Shown here in pieces: positions 27,409 through 39,941 of a stretch of DNA of 64,000 nt (positions are counted from its first letter, which is position 1; each line of letters begins with the position of its first letter). The stretch is from Faunimonas pinastri (GTDB taxonomy: Bacteria > Pseudomonadota > Alphaproteobacteria > Rhizobiales > Afifellaceae), in NCBI RefSeq assembly GCF_900110915.1, contig NZ_FOFG01000015.1, forward strand, positions 1-64,000. The letters run 5' to 3'. A model generated the notes under the pieces. The model was not told the origin of the DNA. It did not search any database and saw only the letters and a list, made by a program, of their open reading frames with translations. The translations under genes and the position numbers were made by a program.

Positions 27409-28827
27409 TTATACGTGGATGACCCGACCGTAGGCGTCAAGGACACTCTCGTGCATGGTTTCCGACAGTGTCGGATGCGGGAAGACCGTGTTGATGAGTT
27501 CTTCTTCGGTGGTCTCCAGGTTCATCGCCACGACGAAGCCCTGAATGAGTTCGGTGACTTCCGCGCCCACGAGATGGGCACCGATGAGCTGGCCGGTCTT
27601 CGCATCGAAGATGGTCTTGGCAAGGCCCTCGGGCTCGCCAAGCGCGATCGCCTTGCCGTTACCGATAAAGGGGAACCGGCCGACGCGAATCTCCAGACCG
27701 GCCTCCCTGGCCTTCTTTTCAGTCATGCCGACGGAGGCCACCTGCGGGTTGCAATAGGTGCAGCCGGGGATCTTCGCCTTGTCCATGGCATGCGGATGCA
27801 GGCCCTTGATCGCTTCGACGCAGATCACGCCCTCATGCTCGGCCTTGTGCGCCAGCATCGGAGGACCGGCGACGTCGCCGATGGCATAGACACCCTCGAC
27901 GCTCGTGCGGCCGAACGGATCCGCGACGATGACGCCGCGCTCGATCTTCACGCCGATCTCTTCCAGGCCGAGACCATCGACATTGCCGACGACGCCGACC
28001 GCGGAGATGACGCGGTCCACCTTCATCTGCTCGACCTTGCCACCCTTGAGCTCGACCGTCGCCGTGACATCGTCGGCGCCCTTGTCGAGCTTGGTGACCT
28101 TCGCCTCGGTGTGGATCTTGATGCCGAGCTTCTCCAGCCTCTTGCGCGCAAAGGCGGAGATTTCGTGGTCCTCGACCGGGAGGATCTGCGGCAGGACTTC
28201 CACGACAGTCACGTCGGAGCCCATGGCATTGTAGAAGGAAGCGAACTCGATTCCGATGGCGCCGGAGCCCACGACCAGCAGCTTCTTCGGCAGTTCCTGC
28301 GGAACCATGGCCTCGAAGTATGTCCAGACCAGCTTCTTGTCCGGCTCCAGGCCGGGCAGCGCGCGCGGCCGCGCGCCAGTCGCGACGATGATGTGGCCCG
28401 CCGAATAGGTGCCGCCACCGAGCGCACCCTTCGGCGCGCCTTCCGTCGGGGCGACCTCGATCTGGCCCTTGCCCTTCAGCTTGGCTGAACCCCAGATCAC
28501 GTCGATCTTGTTCTTCTTCATCAGGAAGCCGACGCCCTGATTGAGCTGCGAGGACACCCCCCGCGACCGCTTCACGACAGCGCCGAGATCAAAGGAAACG
28601 TTCTCCGCTGACAGGCCGTAATCCTTGGCATGCTGCATGTAGTGGTAGATCTCTGCGGAGCGCAGCAGGGCCTTGGTTGGAATGCAGCCCCAGTTGAGGC
28701 AGATGCCTCCGAGATGCTGCTTTTCCACGATCGCTGTCTTGAGGCCGAGCTGGGCAGATCGGATGGCGGTCACGTATCCGCCGGGACCAGACCCGATCAC
28801 GATCACATCGTACTTGCCGTCAGCCAT
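27409..28827 (-). CDS. lpd: Dihydrolipoyl dehydrogenase (E3)
   Basis: FAD disulphide oxidoreductase (472 residues) that reoxidises dihydrolipoyl groups of the pyruvate dehydrogenase complex. N-terminal FAD site [13 protein letters not shown], redox-active disulphide [13 protein letters not shown] (C43/C48 region), NAD site [14 protein letters not shown], second FAD motif [20 protein letters not shown], and the C-terminal catalytic pair in VFPHPTLSE. It is separated from pdhCBA by three unrelated genes but lies on the same strand next to lipA. Confidence 0.95.
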   Translation of the reverse strand: MADGKYDVIVIGSGPGGYVTAIRSAQLGLKTAIVEKQHLGGICLNWGCIPTKALLRSAEIYHYMQHAKDYGLSAENVSFDLGAVVKRSRGVSSQLNQGVGFLMKKNKIDVIWGSAKLKGKGQIEVAPTEGAPKGALGGGTYSAGHIIVATGARPRALPGLEPDKKLVWTYFEAMVPQELPKKLLVVGSGAIGIEFASFYNAMGSDVTVVEVLPQILPVEDHEISAFARKRLEKLGIKIHTEAKVTKLDKGADDVTATVELKGGKVEQMKVDRVISAVGVVGNVDGLGLEEIGVKIERGVIVADPFGRTSVEGVYAIGDVAGPPMLAHKAEHEGVICVEAIKGLHPHAMDKAKIPGCTYCNPQVASVGMTEKKAREAGLEIRVGRFPFIGNGKAIALGEPEGLAKTIFDAKTGQLIGAHLVGAEVTELIQGFVVAMNLETTEEELINTVFPHPTLSETMHESVLDAYGRVIHV

Positions 28828-28863
28828 GCTTCCTCCCTCTCCATCACTTGGGACGGATTGCGT

Positions 28864-28881
28864 CTATCTCCCTAGAGATAG
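28864..28881. promoter_or_regulatory. Perfect inverted repeat upstream of lpd, possible operator
   Basis: CTATCTC and GAGATAG form a perfect 7-base inverted repeat around CCTA, centred about 45 bases before the lpd start. Symmetry and location fit a dimeric repressor site; no matching regulator gene is in the window. Confidence 0.35.
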
Positions 28882-29009
28882 CGAAGTCGGACGGGGGATG
28901 CCATGTAAGCCGTGCATGGCTCACATGCTTTCAGCAGGGACATGGCTTCCGGTCGACGCACATGTCGCCGGAGCATTGGTCTCGGAGAGTGAAGAACACG
29001 GTCTGCAAT

Positions 29010-29040
29010 AAAAGAAAAAAGGCCGCTCGAATGAGCGGCC
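29010..29040 (-). terminator. Intrinsic terminator after the KTSC gene
   Basis: GGCCGCTC-GAAT-GAGCGGCC (29021-29040) forms an 8-bp GC-rich hairpin. On the minus strand it is followed by a run of U (complement of the A-rich 29010-29020), a classic intrinsic terminator, 20 bases past the KTSC stop. Confidence 0.9.
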
Positions 29041-29060
29041 CATCGGCGGAGCAATTCCTG

Positions 29061-29288
29061 TCAGAGAGGGCCGCCCGGTCGATAATCATAGTTCGGCTTG
29101 ATATTGGCATTCACGTAGTTGCCTACCGATTCCGCCGTCTTCAGATCTTCGTACTCTTCCGGAGGGACGTCGAAATAGGTGTAAGCCTTTTGACTCCCAC
29201 GAAACAGCACGTAGAGTTCGTGTTTGTTCTTGTCATAGCCGATCGCGTCTACAGCAGTGGAATCGACCGGATCCATAAGTTCCGACAT
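29061..29288 (-). CDS. KTSC-domain protein
   Basis: Small 75-residue protein consisting of one KTSC domain. Conserved pattern visible: STAVDAIGYDKNKHELYVLF, then YTYFDVPPEEYEDL and AESVGNYVNANIKPNY. The domain is found alone or attached to RNA-related proteins and its role is not known. It has its own terminator downstream and 100 bases of upstream DNA, so it is likely a single-gene unit. Confidence 0.85.
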   Translation of the reverse strand: MSELMDPVDSTAVDAIGYDKNKHELYVLFRGSQKAYTYFDVPPEEYEDLKTAESVGNYVNANIKPNYDYRPGGPL

Positions 29289-29388
29289 TGGAAGTGCTCC
29301 CTCACACCCGGAGGAAAATGGCTTTTCGGCGATGCTGAATCAAGCGGTATGACGTTTGTACGCCAGGATGCCGGCCATTCGGGCTAGC

Positions 29389-29826
29389 CTAGGAGGCGAG
29401 CTCAGTCTTAAGGGTGATGTTGGCGTTCAGCACCTTGGAGACGGGGCAGTTCGCCTTCGCCGCATCGGCGAGCTTGTGGAACTCGTCTTCGGATATGCCC
29501 GGAATTCGGGCCTGCAGCGTGAGCTCGACGGCCGCGATCTTCCAGCCTGCGCCTTCCTGTTCCATCTTCACGACGGCCTTGGTGTGGAGCTCTTCCGGCT
29601 CATATCCCGCACCACCCAGCTGGAACGCCAGCGCCATGCTGAAGCAGCCCGCATGGGCCGCGCCGATCAGTTCCTCGGGATTGGTACCCTTCTCCTCGCC
29701 GAAGCGCTTTTTGAACGAATAGTTCGCGCCGGAGAGCGCCCCGCTTTCGGTCGTCAGGGTGCCCTGCCCGTCCTTGCCCGACCCCTTCCACACCGCTTCC
29801 GCGCGTTTCACGATTGTCGCCATCAT
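29389..29826 (-). CDS. OsmC-family peroxiredoxin
   Basis: Thiol peroxidase of 145 residues likely to reduce organic hydroperoxides. The first catalytic cysteine is in IGAAHAGCFSMALAFQL near residue 61 and the second in DAAKANCPVSKVL near 126, the spacing of OsmC/Ohr proteins; the N-terminal GKDGQGTLTTESGAL is typical of OsmC rather than Ohr. Two ATGs are tandem; the upstream one (29826) has the better AAGGAC spacing. Confidence 0.9.
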   Translation of the reverse strand: MMATIVKRAEAVWKGSGKDGQGTLTTESGALSGANYSFKKRFGEEKGTNPEELIGAAHAGCFSMALAFQLGGAGYEPEELHTKAVVKMEQEGAGWKIAAVELTLQARIPGISEDEFHKLADAAKANCPVSKVLNANITLKTELAS

Positions 29827-29874
29827 ATCAGTCCTTTTTTTGCCGAAGAGATGCCGGGATAACGGAGGAGCGGT

Positions 29875-30456
29875 CTAAGGGTTCAGCACGGACCCGCTAA
29901 ACCTTTCGGATGCCCGATGAAGGCAGACGCGAAAGAGATCCAGCGCGTCGAGCGGCTGTGGCCGATTGCCTTCCGCCAGAACCATGCCGCCGGTTTCCAT
30001 CAGGCATTCCGCGATCATCAGATTGTCCGCGAGGCCGAAATCCTCGACCGCGAGCTTGTCGGCCCCAAAGAGGCGCCCGTCTGTCCGGGTAAGAGGCTGG
30101 CCGTGCACATGGGCGGCGACCCGCTCCGGATAGGATCGCGGATCGTTTGAATAACCAAAGACCGGCTTGCCCAGCGCCAGCGCAAACCCGACCTCCCATA
30201 CCGTGCCGACATCCGCGCTCGGTCCCCTGAACGGGCTCAGGTTGGCGATGACGAGATCGGCGGCGCGGGCGAGTTCCACATTTCGGAGATAGATCCGCCG
30301 CGACAGCGGCTGTTCGCCATCGCGATGCTCGGCGTCGAGCGGCGCCAGCGGCTCGAAGCCGAACTGTCGGCAAAGTGCCTGCTTCTTCGCGAAGAAGCCC
30401 ACGGTGTCGGCCAGGAAGACCTCCGGACCCGCGAGATAGATGCTCGGCCTGGACAT
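29875..30456 (-). CDS. Nucleoside 2-deoxyribosyltransferase family protein
   Basis: Predicted NDT-fold enzyme (193 residues) that cleaves or transfers the glycosidic bond of deoxynucleosides or nucleotides. Motifs: IYLAGPEVFL at the N-terminus, RNVELARAADLVIANLSPF with the aspartates of the active site, and GPSADVGTVWEVGFALALGK holding the catalytic glutamate. Relatives include the housecleaning hydrolase Rcl/DNPH1. It lies between pdhC and osmC but is separated from pdhC by a terminator. Confidence 0.85.
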   Translation of the reverse strand: MSRPSIYLAGPEVFLADTVGFFAKKQALCRQFGFEPLAPLDAEHRDGEQPLSRRIYLRNVELARAADLVIANLSPFRGPSADVGTVWEVGFALALGKPVFGYSNDPRSYPERVAAHVHGQPLTRTDGRLFGADKLAVEDFGLADNLMIAECLMETGGMVLAEGNRPQPLDALDLFRVCLHRASERFSGSVLNP

Positions 30457-30467
30457 GGAGCCGCCCC

Positions 30468-30497
30468 GAAAAAGAAACGGCGGGCCGAAGCCCGCCG
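30468..30497 (-). terminator. Intrinsic terminator of the pdhABC operon
   Basis: CGGCGGGC-CGAA-GCCCGCCG (30478-30497) is an 8-bp hairpin with a stable tetraloop; on the minus strand it is followed by TTTCTTTTTC (complement of 30468-30477), seven bases after the pdhC stop codon. Confidence 0.9.
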
Positions 30498-30504
30498 CTT
30501 GTTC

Positions 30505-31953
30505 CTAGACCAGCATCGACATCGGATGCTCGATAAAGCGCTTGAAGGCACGGAGAAATTCCGCCCCGAGCGCGCCATCGACAGCGCGATGGTCGGTGGA
30601 CAGCGTGACCGACATGATGTTCGCCACGACGATCTGACCGCCCTTCACTACCGCCCGCTCCTCGCCGGCTCCCACCGCCAGGATGGTCGCGTGCGGAGGG
30701 TTCACGATGGCGGCGAAGTCCTTCACCCCGTACATGCCGAGATTGGAGACCGCCGTCGTGCCGCCCTGATACTCGTCCGGCTTCAGCTTGCGGTCACGGG
30801 CGCGCTTGGCAAGGTCCTTCATCTCGTTGGAGATGGCCGAGAGGGTCTTCGTCTCGGCGTTGCGGACCACCGGCGTGATCAGCCCGTTCGGAATGGAGAC
30901 GGCGACGCCTACATCCGAACGCTTGTGCTTCAGCATGCCTTCGCCCGTCCACGTGACGTTGGCATCCGGCACGGCCTGGAGGGCCATGGCCAGCGCCTTG
31001 ATCACCATGTCGTTGACGGAGATCTTGTACGTGGGCTTGTCATCCTTGCCCATCGGCGCGGCCGAGTTCAGCTCGCCGCGCAGCTTCAGCAACTCGCCGA
31101 TGTCGCAATCCGTCGTCACATAGAAGTGCGGGATGGTCGACTTCGCTTCCGTCAGGCGCCGAGCGATGGTCTTGCGCATGGAGTCATGCGGCACGACCTC
31201 GTAAGAGCCTTCGAGGAAGAGCTTGCGGATCTGCTCATCCGACATGCCGACAGCCGGAGCGGCGGCAGGCGGCTGAGTAGCCGGAGCCTGACCCGCCTGC
31301 GGCTGGGCGGCAGCACCGGCTTGCGGTGTCGGAGCCTTGCCGGTGCCCTGCTTGACCGCATTGTCCACGTCGTTCTTCACGATGCGGCCGTGCGGTCCCG
31401 TTCCCGAGACCTGCGAAAGATCCAGCCCGTTCTCCTTGGCGAGGCGACGGGCCAGCGGCGACGCGAAGACGCGCGCGCCGTTCTGCCCCTGTGCCGGAGC
31501 CGACGGAGCGCGACCCTGGCCTTCGCCTTGGGCACTGTTGCCCGCACCAGCGGCAGCCGGCTTCTGGTCATGCACCGCGGCATCGCCCTGCTGGGCCTCA
31601 CCCTTTTCGGCAACAGCCGGAGCTGGCTCCTTCGATGTATCCGTCGTCGGCTGCGCCTGCTCCGCCTTGCCGCTCCCGGAGGCAGGTGCCTGAACGGCGG
31701 AGGCGTCTTCGCCCTCGCCGGCCAGCATCGCGATGATCTCATTCACCGGCACGTCCTGCGCGCCTTCCTGAACGAGGATCTTCGCCATCGTCCCTTCGTC
31801 GACGGCTTCCACTTCCATGGTCGCCTTGTCGGTCTCGATTTCGGCGATCACGTCGCCGGAGGAGACCTTGTCGCCCTCCTTGACGTGCCACTTCGCGAGA
31901 TTGCCCTTCTCCATCGTCGGCGACAGAGCAGGCATCAGAATATTGATCGGCAT
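30505..31953 (-). CDS. pdhC: Pyruvate dehydrogenase E2, dihydrolipoyl acetyltransferase
   Basis: Core of the pyruvate dehydrogenase complex (482 residues), moving acetyl groups to CoA. Lipoyl domain about 1-80 with the lipoylated lysine in [10 protein letters not shown]; Pro/Ala-rich linker; E3/E1-binding domain with FASPLARRLAKENGLDL...GTGPHGRIVKNDV; second Ala/Pro linker; catalytic domain about 255-482 ending with DHRAVDGALGAEFL, which carries the HxxxDG active site. Last gene of pdhA-pdhB-pdhC, 40 bases after pdhB. Confidence 0.97.
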   Translation of the reverse strand: MPINILMPALSPTMEKGNLAKWHVKEGDKVSSGDVIAEIETDKATMEVEAVDEGTMAKILVQEGAQDVPVNEIIAMLAGEGEDASAVQAPASGSGKAEQAQPTTDTSKEPAPAVAEKGEAQQGDAAVHDQKPAAAGAGNSAQGEGQGRAPSAPAQGQNGARVFASPLARRLAKENGLDLSQVSGTGPHGRIVKNDVDNAVKQGTGKAPTPQAGAAAQPQAGQAPATQPPAAAPAVGMSDEQIRKLFLEGSYEVVPHDSMRKTIARRLTEAKSTIPHFYVTTDCDIGELLKLRGELNSAAPMGKDDKPTYKISVNDMVIKALAMALQAVPDANVTWTGEGMLKHKRSDVGVAVSIPNGLITPVVRNAETKTLSAISNEMKDLAKRARDRKLKPDEYQGGTTAVSNLGMYGVKDFAAIVNPPHATILAVGAGEERAVVKGGQIVVANIMSVTLSTDHRAVDGALGAEFLRAFKRFIEHPMSMLV

Positions 31954-31993
31954 CTGGACGCTCTCCCCAGAGATCGTGTTTCTCGTGGGCTTC

Positions 31994-33460
31994 TTACTTG
32001 TAGCTCACGGCCTTGACGGCATCGATCACGTCCTTGACGGACGGGAGCGCGAGCTTCTCCAGGTTCGCGGCATAGGGCATCGGAACGTCCTTGCCGGTGA
32101 CCCGGAGGACCGGAGCGTCGAGCCAGTCGAACGCCTTCTCCATGATCTGCGAGATGATCTCGGCGCCAACGCCGGACTGCGGCCAGCCTTCCTCGACGGT
32201 AACGCAGCGACCGGTCTTCTTGACCGAGCGGATGATCGCATCGACGTCCATCGGGCGGATGGTGCGAAGGTCGAGGACCTCAACATCGATGCCCTGAGCC
32301 GCCAATTCCTCGGCCGCCTTGAGCGCGTAGCTCATGCCGATGCCGAAGGAGACGATGGTCGCATCCTTGCCCTTGCGCGCGATCTTGGCCTTGCCGATCG
32401 GCACGACGAAATCGTCGCCCTTCGGCACCTTGAAGGTGTGGCCGTAGAGAAGCTCGTTCTCCAAGAAGATCACCGGATTGGGATCGCGGATCGCGGCCTT
32501 CAGAAGGCCCTTCGCGTCCGCGCCGTCATAGGGCATGACGACCTTGAGACCCGGAACCTGGCTGTACCAAGCCGCATAGTCCTGGCTGTGCTGCGCGCCG
32601 ACGCGGGCGGCGGCACCGTTCGGCCCGCGGAACACGATCGGACAGCCCATCTGGCCGCCGGCCATGTAGAGCGTCTTGGCGGCGGAGTTGATGATCTGGT
32701 CGATCGCCTGCATGGCGAAGTTGAAGGTCATGAACTCGACGATCGGACGCAGACCCGCAAAGGCCGAACCGACCGCCAGGCCGGCGAAGCCCTGCTCGGT
32801 AATCGGCGTGTCGATCACCCGGCGTGCGCTGAACTCCTCCAGCAAGCCCTGGCTGACCTTGTAGGCGCCCTGATATTCGGCGACTTCCTCGCCCATGAGG
32901 TAGACGCTTTCGTCGCGGCGCATCTCTTCGGCCATGGCGTCGCGGAGAGCCTCGCGAAGCGTGACCTCCACCATCTCCGTGCCTTCGGGAATTTCCGGCT
33001 GCTCGTCTTCTTCGGGAATCTGCCTGCCGATGAGGGAAGAAACGGCACCCACAGCGGGGCCTTCCTTCTTGAGCTCGCCCGGCTGCTCGCCCTTCTGCGG
33101 CGGCGTTTCGGAACTCGCGACGGACGCTTCCGCCTGAGCACCACTCACACCCGCGCCATCCGCTCCGCCCGTCCGGGCCGGTGCGCTGGCGGCCTGGTCG
33201 ATCGCGGAAGCATCCTCGCCTTCGCCGAGGATCACGGCGATGGGCGTGTTAACCTTCACGCCCTCGGTGCCTTCCTGGATCAGGATCTTGCCGATGCGGC
33301 CCTCGTCGACCGCCTCGACTTCCATCGTTGCCTTGTCCGTCTCGATCTCGGCGATCACGTCGCCCGACGAAACCTCATCGCCTTCCTTGACGACCCATTT
33401 GGAAAGTTTGCCCTCTTCCATCGTTGGTGAAAGAGCGGGCATAAGTACTTGCGTCGGCAT
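31994..33460 (-). CDS. pdhB: Pyruvate dehydrogenase E1 beta with N-terminal lipoyl domain
   Basis: E1 beta subunit (488 residues). The ATG at 33460 follows AGGA closely and starts [19 protein letters not shown], a full lipoyl domain (about 1-80, lysine in [10 protein letters not shown]), then an acidic/Ala linker and the transketolase-like beta domain from about 160 ([34 protein letters not shown]). A lipoyl domain fused to E1 beta is usual in Hyphomicrobiales but not in most bacteria. Sixteen bases follow pdhA. Confidence 0.96.
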   Translation of the reverse strand: MPTQVLMPALSPTMEEGKLSKWVVKEGDEVSSGDVIAEIETDKATMEVEAVDEGRIGKILIQEGTEGVKVNTPIAVILGEGEDASAIDQAASAPARTGGADGAGVSGAQAEASVASSETPPQKGEQPGELKKEGPAVGAVSSLIGRQIPEEDEQPEIPEGTEMVEVTLREALRDAMAEEMRRDESVYLMGEEVAEYQGAYKVSQGLLEEFSARRVIDTPITEQGFAGLAVGSAFAGLRPIVEFMTFNFAMQAIDQIINSAAKTLYMAGGQMGCPIVFRGPNGAAARVGAQHSQDYAAWYSQVPGLKVVMPYDGADAKGLLKAAIRDPNPVIFLENELLYGHTFKVPKGDDFVVPIGKAKIARKGKDATIVSFGIGMSYALKAAEELAAQGIDVEVLDLRTIRPMDVDAIIRSVKKTGRCVTVEEGWPQSGVGAEIISQIMEKAFDWLDAPVLRVTGKDVPMPYAANLEKLALPSVKDVIDAVKAVSYK

Positions 33461-33476
33461 TCGTTTCCTCCCGCCC

Positions 33477-34529
33477 TTAAGCTTCGGCGTAGATATCCGT
33501 CCAGAGCTCCGCAGGGTCGGGCTCCGGATCATGCTGCGCGAAGTCGGCGGCGTCGTTGACGATCTGGCGGATGTCCTTGTCGATATTCTTCAGCTCGTCC
33601 TCGGTGGACCAGCCGTTCTCGATCAGGCGCAGCTTCACCTGCTCGATCGGGTCGTGCTCGGTGCGCATCTTCTGGACTTCGTCCTTGGAGCGGTACTTCG
33701 CCGGATCCGACATGGAGTGGCCGCGATAGCGGTAGGTCACCATCTCGAGGATGTACGGACCCTTGCCCGAGCGGCAATGCTCAAGCGCACGGTCGGCCGC
33801 GGACTTCACGGCGCGGATGTCCATGCCGTCAACCTGCTCGCCCGGAATGTCGAAGGACAGGCCGCGCTTGTAGAGGTCGACCGTGGCGGAGGCGCGATTG
33901 ACGCTCGTGCCCATGCCGTACTTGTTGTTCTCGATGATGTAGAGAACCGGCAGGTTCCAGAGCTTCGCCATGTTGAAGCTCTCGTAGACCTGGCCCTGGT
34001 TGGTCGCGCCGTCGCCGAAATAGCAGATCGAGACGCTGTCATCGCCATTGTACTTGTTGGCGAATGCCAGGCCCGTGGCGATCGGCACGGAAGCGCCGAC
34101 GATGCCATGGCCGCCGTAGAACTTCTTCTCCTTGGAGAACATGTGCATGGAGCCGCCCTTGCCGCGCGAATAACCGCTCCGGCGTCCGGTCAGCTCCGCC
34201 ATGACGCCGCGCGATTCCATGCCGGTGGCCAGCATGTGTCCGTGATCGCGATAGGTCGTCGTGGTCTGGTCGTCGCTCTGCTTCGCCATGGTCACCCCGG
34301 TGACCACGGCTTCCTGACCGATATACAGGTGACAGAACCCGCCGATCAGACCCATGCCGTAGAGCTGGCCGGCCTTCTCCTCGAAGCGACGGATCAGCAG
34401 CATCTCGCGATAGGCGTGAAGCTCCTGCTCTTTCGAGAACTGCGCGTTATGTCCCTGAAGATTCGTATCGTCGGCGCCACGGCGTTCGCTGGACCCAGTT
34501 CGCCGCGCGGCAGATTGGATCTCCGCCAT
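33477..34529 (-). CDS. pdhA: Pyruvate dehydrogenase E1 alpha
   Basis: Thiamine-diphosphate-dependent decarboxylase subunit (350 residues). ATG 34529 has a strong GGAGG upstream; longer frames to 34601 lack a site. Characteristic motifs are [23 protein letters not shown] (in part [12 protein letters not shown]), the regulatory-loop region [11 protein letters not shown] and the ThDP motif [16 protein letters not shown], followed by VENNKYG-like [11 protein letters not shown]. First gene of the pdh operon. Confidence 0.97.
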   Translation of the reverse strand: MAEIQSAARRTGSSERRGADDTNLQGHNAQFSKEQELHAYREMLLIRRFEEKAGQLYGMGLIGGFCHLYIGQEAVVTGVTMAKQSDDQTTTTYRDHGHMLATGMESRGVMAELTGRRSGYSRGKGGSMHMFSKEKKFYGGHGIVGASVPIATGLAFANKYNGDDSVSICYFGDGATNQGQVYESFNMAKLWNLPVLYIIENNKYGMGTSVNRASATVDLYKRGLSFDIPGEQVDGMDIRAVKSAADRALEHCRSGKGPYILEMVTYRYRGHSMSDPAKYRSKDEVQKMRTEHDPIEQVKLRLIENGWSTEDELKNIDKDIRQIVNDAADFAQHDPEPDPAELWTDIYAEA

Positions 34530-34627
34530 CTCGTTTCCTCCGCACTTGTCTGTGCACGAATATAGTGCGCGAGCTTCGGCGGAAAGATCGAAATTTAGCA
34601 AGGCCCTAAGCGAAGGGCAGCCATGCG

Positions 34628-34969
34628 CTAGCCGGGGGTGAGCAGTTCTCCCGTGGTCGGATTGATCAGAATGATCAAATCCTTGGCATTCACGAATCCG
34701 AGCGTGGCCCGGCCGCGTTCATCCAGGAGATCCTTGTCGACGCTGTCGGAGCGCAGCAGCTCGACATGCCGCTCGATATCGGCACGCTGCTTGCTGACGG
34801 TATCCAGCTCGCCCTGCAGGTCCGTGACGCGGACCTGCAGCTTGTCCAGCGCGTGGAGGCCGTACTGGCCCTCCACGGCGTTGTAGGCGAAGTAGCCGAG
34901 GACGAGCAGCGAGCATGCCGGAACCAGCAGAGGCTTGAGCTTCGACTGTTTGTACTGACGTGTCGCCAT
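34628..34969 (-). CDS. ftsB: FtsB-type septum formation initiator
   Basis: Bitopic division protein (113 residues). From ATG 34969 a short basic N-terminus is followed by one transmembrane helix (PLLVPACSLLVLGYFAYNAV) and a coiled coil (LDKLQVRVTDLQGELDTVSKQRADIERH shown only partly), the FtsB/DivIC layout. It lies between eno and pdhA, its standard place in rhizobial genomes. The open frame continues well upstream but only this start gives the membrane topology of the family. Confidence 0.85.
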   Translation of the reverse strand: MATRQYKQSKLKPLLVPACSLLVLGYFAYNAVEGQYGLHALDKLQVRVTDLQGELDTVSKQRADIERHVELLRSDSVDKDLLDERGRATLGFVNAKDLIILINPTTGELLTPG

Positions 34970-35111
34970 CGACTCTCGACCCGGAACGATAGGGGGACGG
35001 TACGCAAAACCAATCAACGTCCCCGACCTCGTTTGTAGGGCGGTAACGTAAACAAAGAGTGAGCGGTCGGAAGGCACCGAGAAATTTCGTCCGCGGCTCC
35101 GAAGCCGGAAT

Positions 35112-35136
35112 CGAAAAGGCCCGGCAGAGCCGGGCC
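35112..35136 (-). terminator. Intrinsic terminator downstream of eno
   Basis: GGCCCGGC-AGA-GCCGGGCC (35118-35136), followed on the minus strand by TTTTCGA. A second hairpin GGGCGGGC-AGAAAC-GCCCGCCC lies at 35159-35180, nearer the eno stop, without a U-run. The two may act together. Confidence 0.8.
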
Positions 35137-35192
35137 AGAAAGCTTTGGATAAGTTTTCGGGCGGGCAGAAACGCCCGCCCTTCGCCACGATC

Positions 35193-36503
<1,311 letters not shown>

Positions 36504-36641
36504 TTAGAACGAGTTTGGCCCGAGCGGAAGGTGCACCGGACGGCGGATTCGCCCAGAACCGCCTTTTCGTACCGGCTTCCCATCCCGATATGTGACGCCG
36601 TGTCCCTCGACGGTGCGCGCCGGAGGCGCTAGGGGGGCGGC

Positions 36642-37088
36642 ATGGAAACATTGCAGCTCGGGAAGGCCGTCGAACAGCCTTCCTCCCCGGAAGACGCACA
36701 GCTCGACCGCGTGCCGAACCCGCATGTCGATACCGACTACGTCACCCGCTTCACCGCGCCGGAATTCACCTCGCTCTGCCCGGTGACCGGACAGCCCGAC
36801 TTCGCCCATCTCGTGATCGACTATGTACCCGACCGCTGGCTGGTGGAATCGAAGTCGCTGAAGCTCTTCCTCACATCCTTCCGCAACCACGGCGCGTTTC
36901 ACGAGGATTGCACGGTGTCCATCGGGCGGCGCCTCGTGTCGCTGCTGGAGCCGCGTTATCTCCGCATCGCCGGCTACTGGTATCCGCGCGGCGGCATTCC
37001 GATCGACGTCTTCTGGCAGACCGGCGAAGTACCGAAGGCTATCTGGCTGCCGGACACCGGCGTCGCCCCCTATCGCGGCCGCGGCTGA
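36642..37088 (+). CDS. queF: NADPH-dependent 7-cyano-7-deazaguanine reductase QueF
   Basis: Reduces preQ0 to preQ1 in queuosine synthesis. At 148 residues it is the short, unimodular QueF. The substrate-binding cysteine is in [14 protein letters not shown] near residue 46 and the QueF family signature [21 protein letters not shown] appears near 82-102 (shown in part ESKSLKLFL). The C-terminal [14 protein letters not shown] is also conserved. Other queuosine genes are not in the window. Confidence 0.95.
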   Translation: METLQLGKAVEQPSSPEDAQLDRVPNPHVDTDYVTRFTAPEFTSLCPVTGQPDFAHLVIDYVPDRWLVESKSLKLFLTSFRNHGAFHEDCTVSIGRRLVSLLEPRYLRIAGYWYPRGGIPIDVFWQTGEVPKAIWLPDTGVAPYRGRG

Positions 37089-37151
37089 GCGCACGACCAA
37101 CGGCAACCTCCGGCCTGCGGGCGCGTTCTCCCCGGAGTTCAGGAGGTTCCG

Positions 37152-37358
37152 ATGAGCACGGAAAACCGCAGGCAGGACGACATCACGCCCGACAAGGACA
37201 TGGCGCACGCGTCGCAGGAAAACCCGACGCTGGCCAGAGACGGCAAGGCCCGGGAGGTCGGCGCCCATGCCGAGAAGACCCAGGTGACGCGCACCGAGCA
37301 CCACGAGGAGCATGCCCGGGTCGACATCAGTCCGGACCGCCTTGGAAAAGGCGAATAA
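37152..37358 (+). CDS. Small hydrophilic protein, unknown function
   Basis: A 68-residue, highly charged protein with no hydrophobic segment and many His, Glu, Asp and Lys residues (TRTEHHEEHARVDISPDR). I do not recognise a family; the composition suggests a disordered protein. Reality is supported by a very good AGGAGG ribosome-binding site five bases before the ATG and by a strong terminator directly after the stop. Likely its own transcript. Confidence 0.65.
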   Translation: MSTENRRQDDITPDKDMAHASQENPTLARDGKAREVGAHAEKTQVTRTEHHEEHARVDISPDRLGKGE

Positions 37359-37360
37359 AA

Positions 37361-37391
37361 CGAAAAAGCCCGGCAGACGCCGGGCTTTTTT
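37361..37391. terminator. Bidirectional intrinsic terminator between the 68-aa gene and kdsA
   Basis: GCCCGGC-AGAC-GCCGGGC (37368-37385) flanked by AAAAA on the left and TTTTTT on the right, so it works in both directions between two convergent genes. Confidence 0.93.
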
Positions 37392-37392
37392 G

Positions 37393-38226
37393 CTATCGGG
37401 CCTTGGCCAACCTGTCGAAGGCCATCAGCTGCGTCAGCAGGTCTTCCATTCGATCCAGCGGCACCATGTTCGGCCCGTCGGACGGCGCGTTGTCGGGGTC
37501 CTGATGCGTCTCGATGAACACCGCCGCGACCCCCACAGCCACGGCTGCTCGCGCCAGCACCGGCACGAACGCGCGGTCGCCTCCGGACGAACCGCCCTGC
37601 CCGCCCGGTTGCTGCACGGAATGCGTGGCATCGAAGACGATCGGCGCGCCTGTCGCCGCCATGATCGGCAGCGAACGCATGTCGGAGACCAGCGTGTTGT
37701 AGCCGAAGGAAGCGCCGCGCTCCGTCAGGAGCACGTTGGGATTGCCGCTGTCCACGACCTTGGCCAGCGAGTACTGCATGTCCCAGGGAGCCAGGAACTG
37801 GCCCTTCTTAACGTTCACAACCCGCCCGGTCTTCGCCGCCGCGACCAGCAGGTCGGTCTGGCGGCAGAGGAATGCCGGGATCTGCAGGATGTCCACGACT
37901 TCGGCGAGATCCGCGCACTGCTCGCGCTCATGCACGTCGGTGAGGACGGGGAAGCCGAATTCCTTGCGCAGATCGGCGAAAACCGGGAGCGCGCTTTCCA
38001 GCCCCAGGCCCCGACGGCCGGAGAGACTTGTGCGGTTCGCCTTGTCGAAGCTCGTCTTGTAGACGAGCCCGATGCCCACCCGGCCACAGATTTCCTTCAG
38101 CCGGCCCGCCATCTCGAAGGCATGCTCCCGGCTTTCCATCTGGCAGGGACCGGCGATGAGGGTGAGCGGCAGATCGTTTCCGAAGGAAACGTTGCCGGCC
38201 GTGACGGTGGTGTTTGCAGCAGCCAT
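37393..38226 (-). CDS. kdsA: KDO-8-phosphate synthase
   Basis: 3-deoxy-D-manno-octulosonate 8-phosphate synthase (277 residues) condensing PEP with arabinose 5-phosphate for lipopolysaccharide inner core. Conserved: [34 protein letters not shown]-like [39 protein letters not shown] and [11 protein letters not shown]. It follows pyrG by seven bases on the minus strand, so pyrG-kdsA is an operon, as in other Hyphomicrobiales. Confidence 0.97.
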   Translation of the reverse strand: MAAANTTVTAGNVSFGNDLPLTLIAGPCQMESREHAFEMAGRLKEICGRVGIGLVYKTSFDKANRTSLSGRRGLGLESALPVFADLRKEFGFPVLTDVHEREQCADLAEVVDILQIPAFLCRQTDLLVAAAKTGRVVNVKKGQFLAPWDMQYSLAKVVDSGNPNVLLTERGASFGYNTLVSDMRSLPIMAATGAPIVFDATHSVQQPGGQGGSSGGDRAFVPVLARAAVAVGVAAVFIETHQDPDNAPSDGPNMVPLDRMEDLLTQLMAFDRLAKAR

Positions 38227-38233
38227 GTGGACC

Positions 38234-39874
<1,641 letters not shown>

Positions 39875-39904
39875 TTAGCTCTGATCATCGAATTCGGGAA
39901 GCCC

Positions 39905-39935
39905 AAAAAGAGACCGGGCGGAAATTCCGCCCGGT
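39905..39935 (-). terminator. Intrinsic terminator after secG
   Basis: ACCGGGCGGAA-A-TTCCGCCCGGT (39913-39935), an almost perfect 11-bp stem, followed on the minus strand by TCTCTTTTTG, six bases beyond the secG stop. Confidence 0.82.
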
Positions 39936-39941
39936 TCGTTG

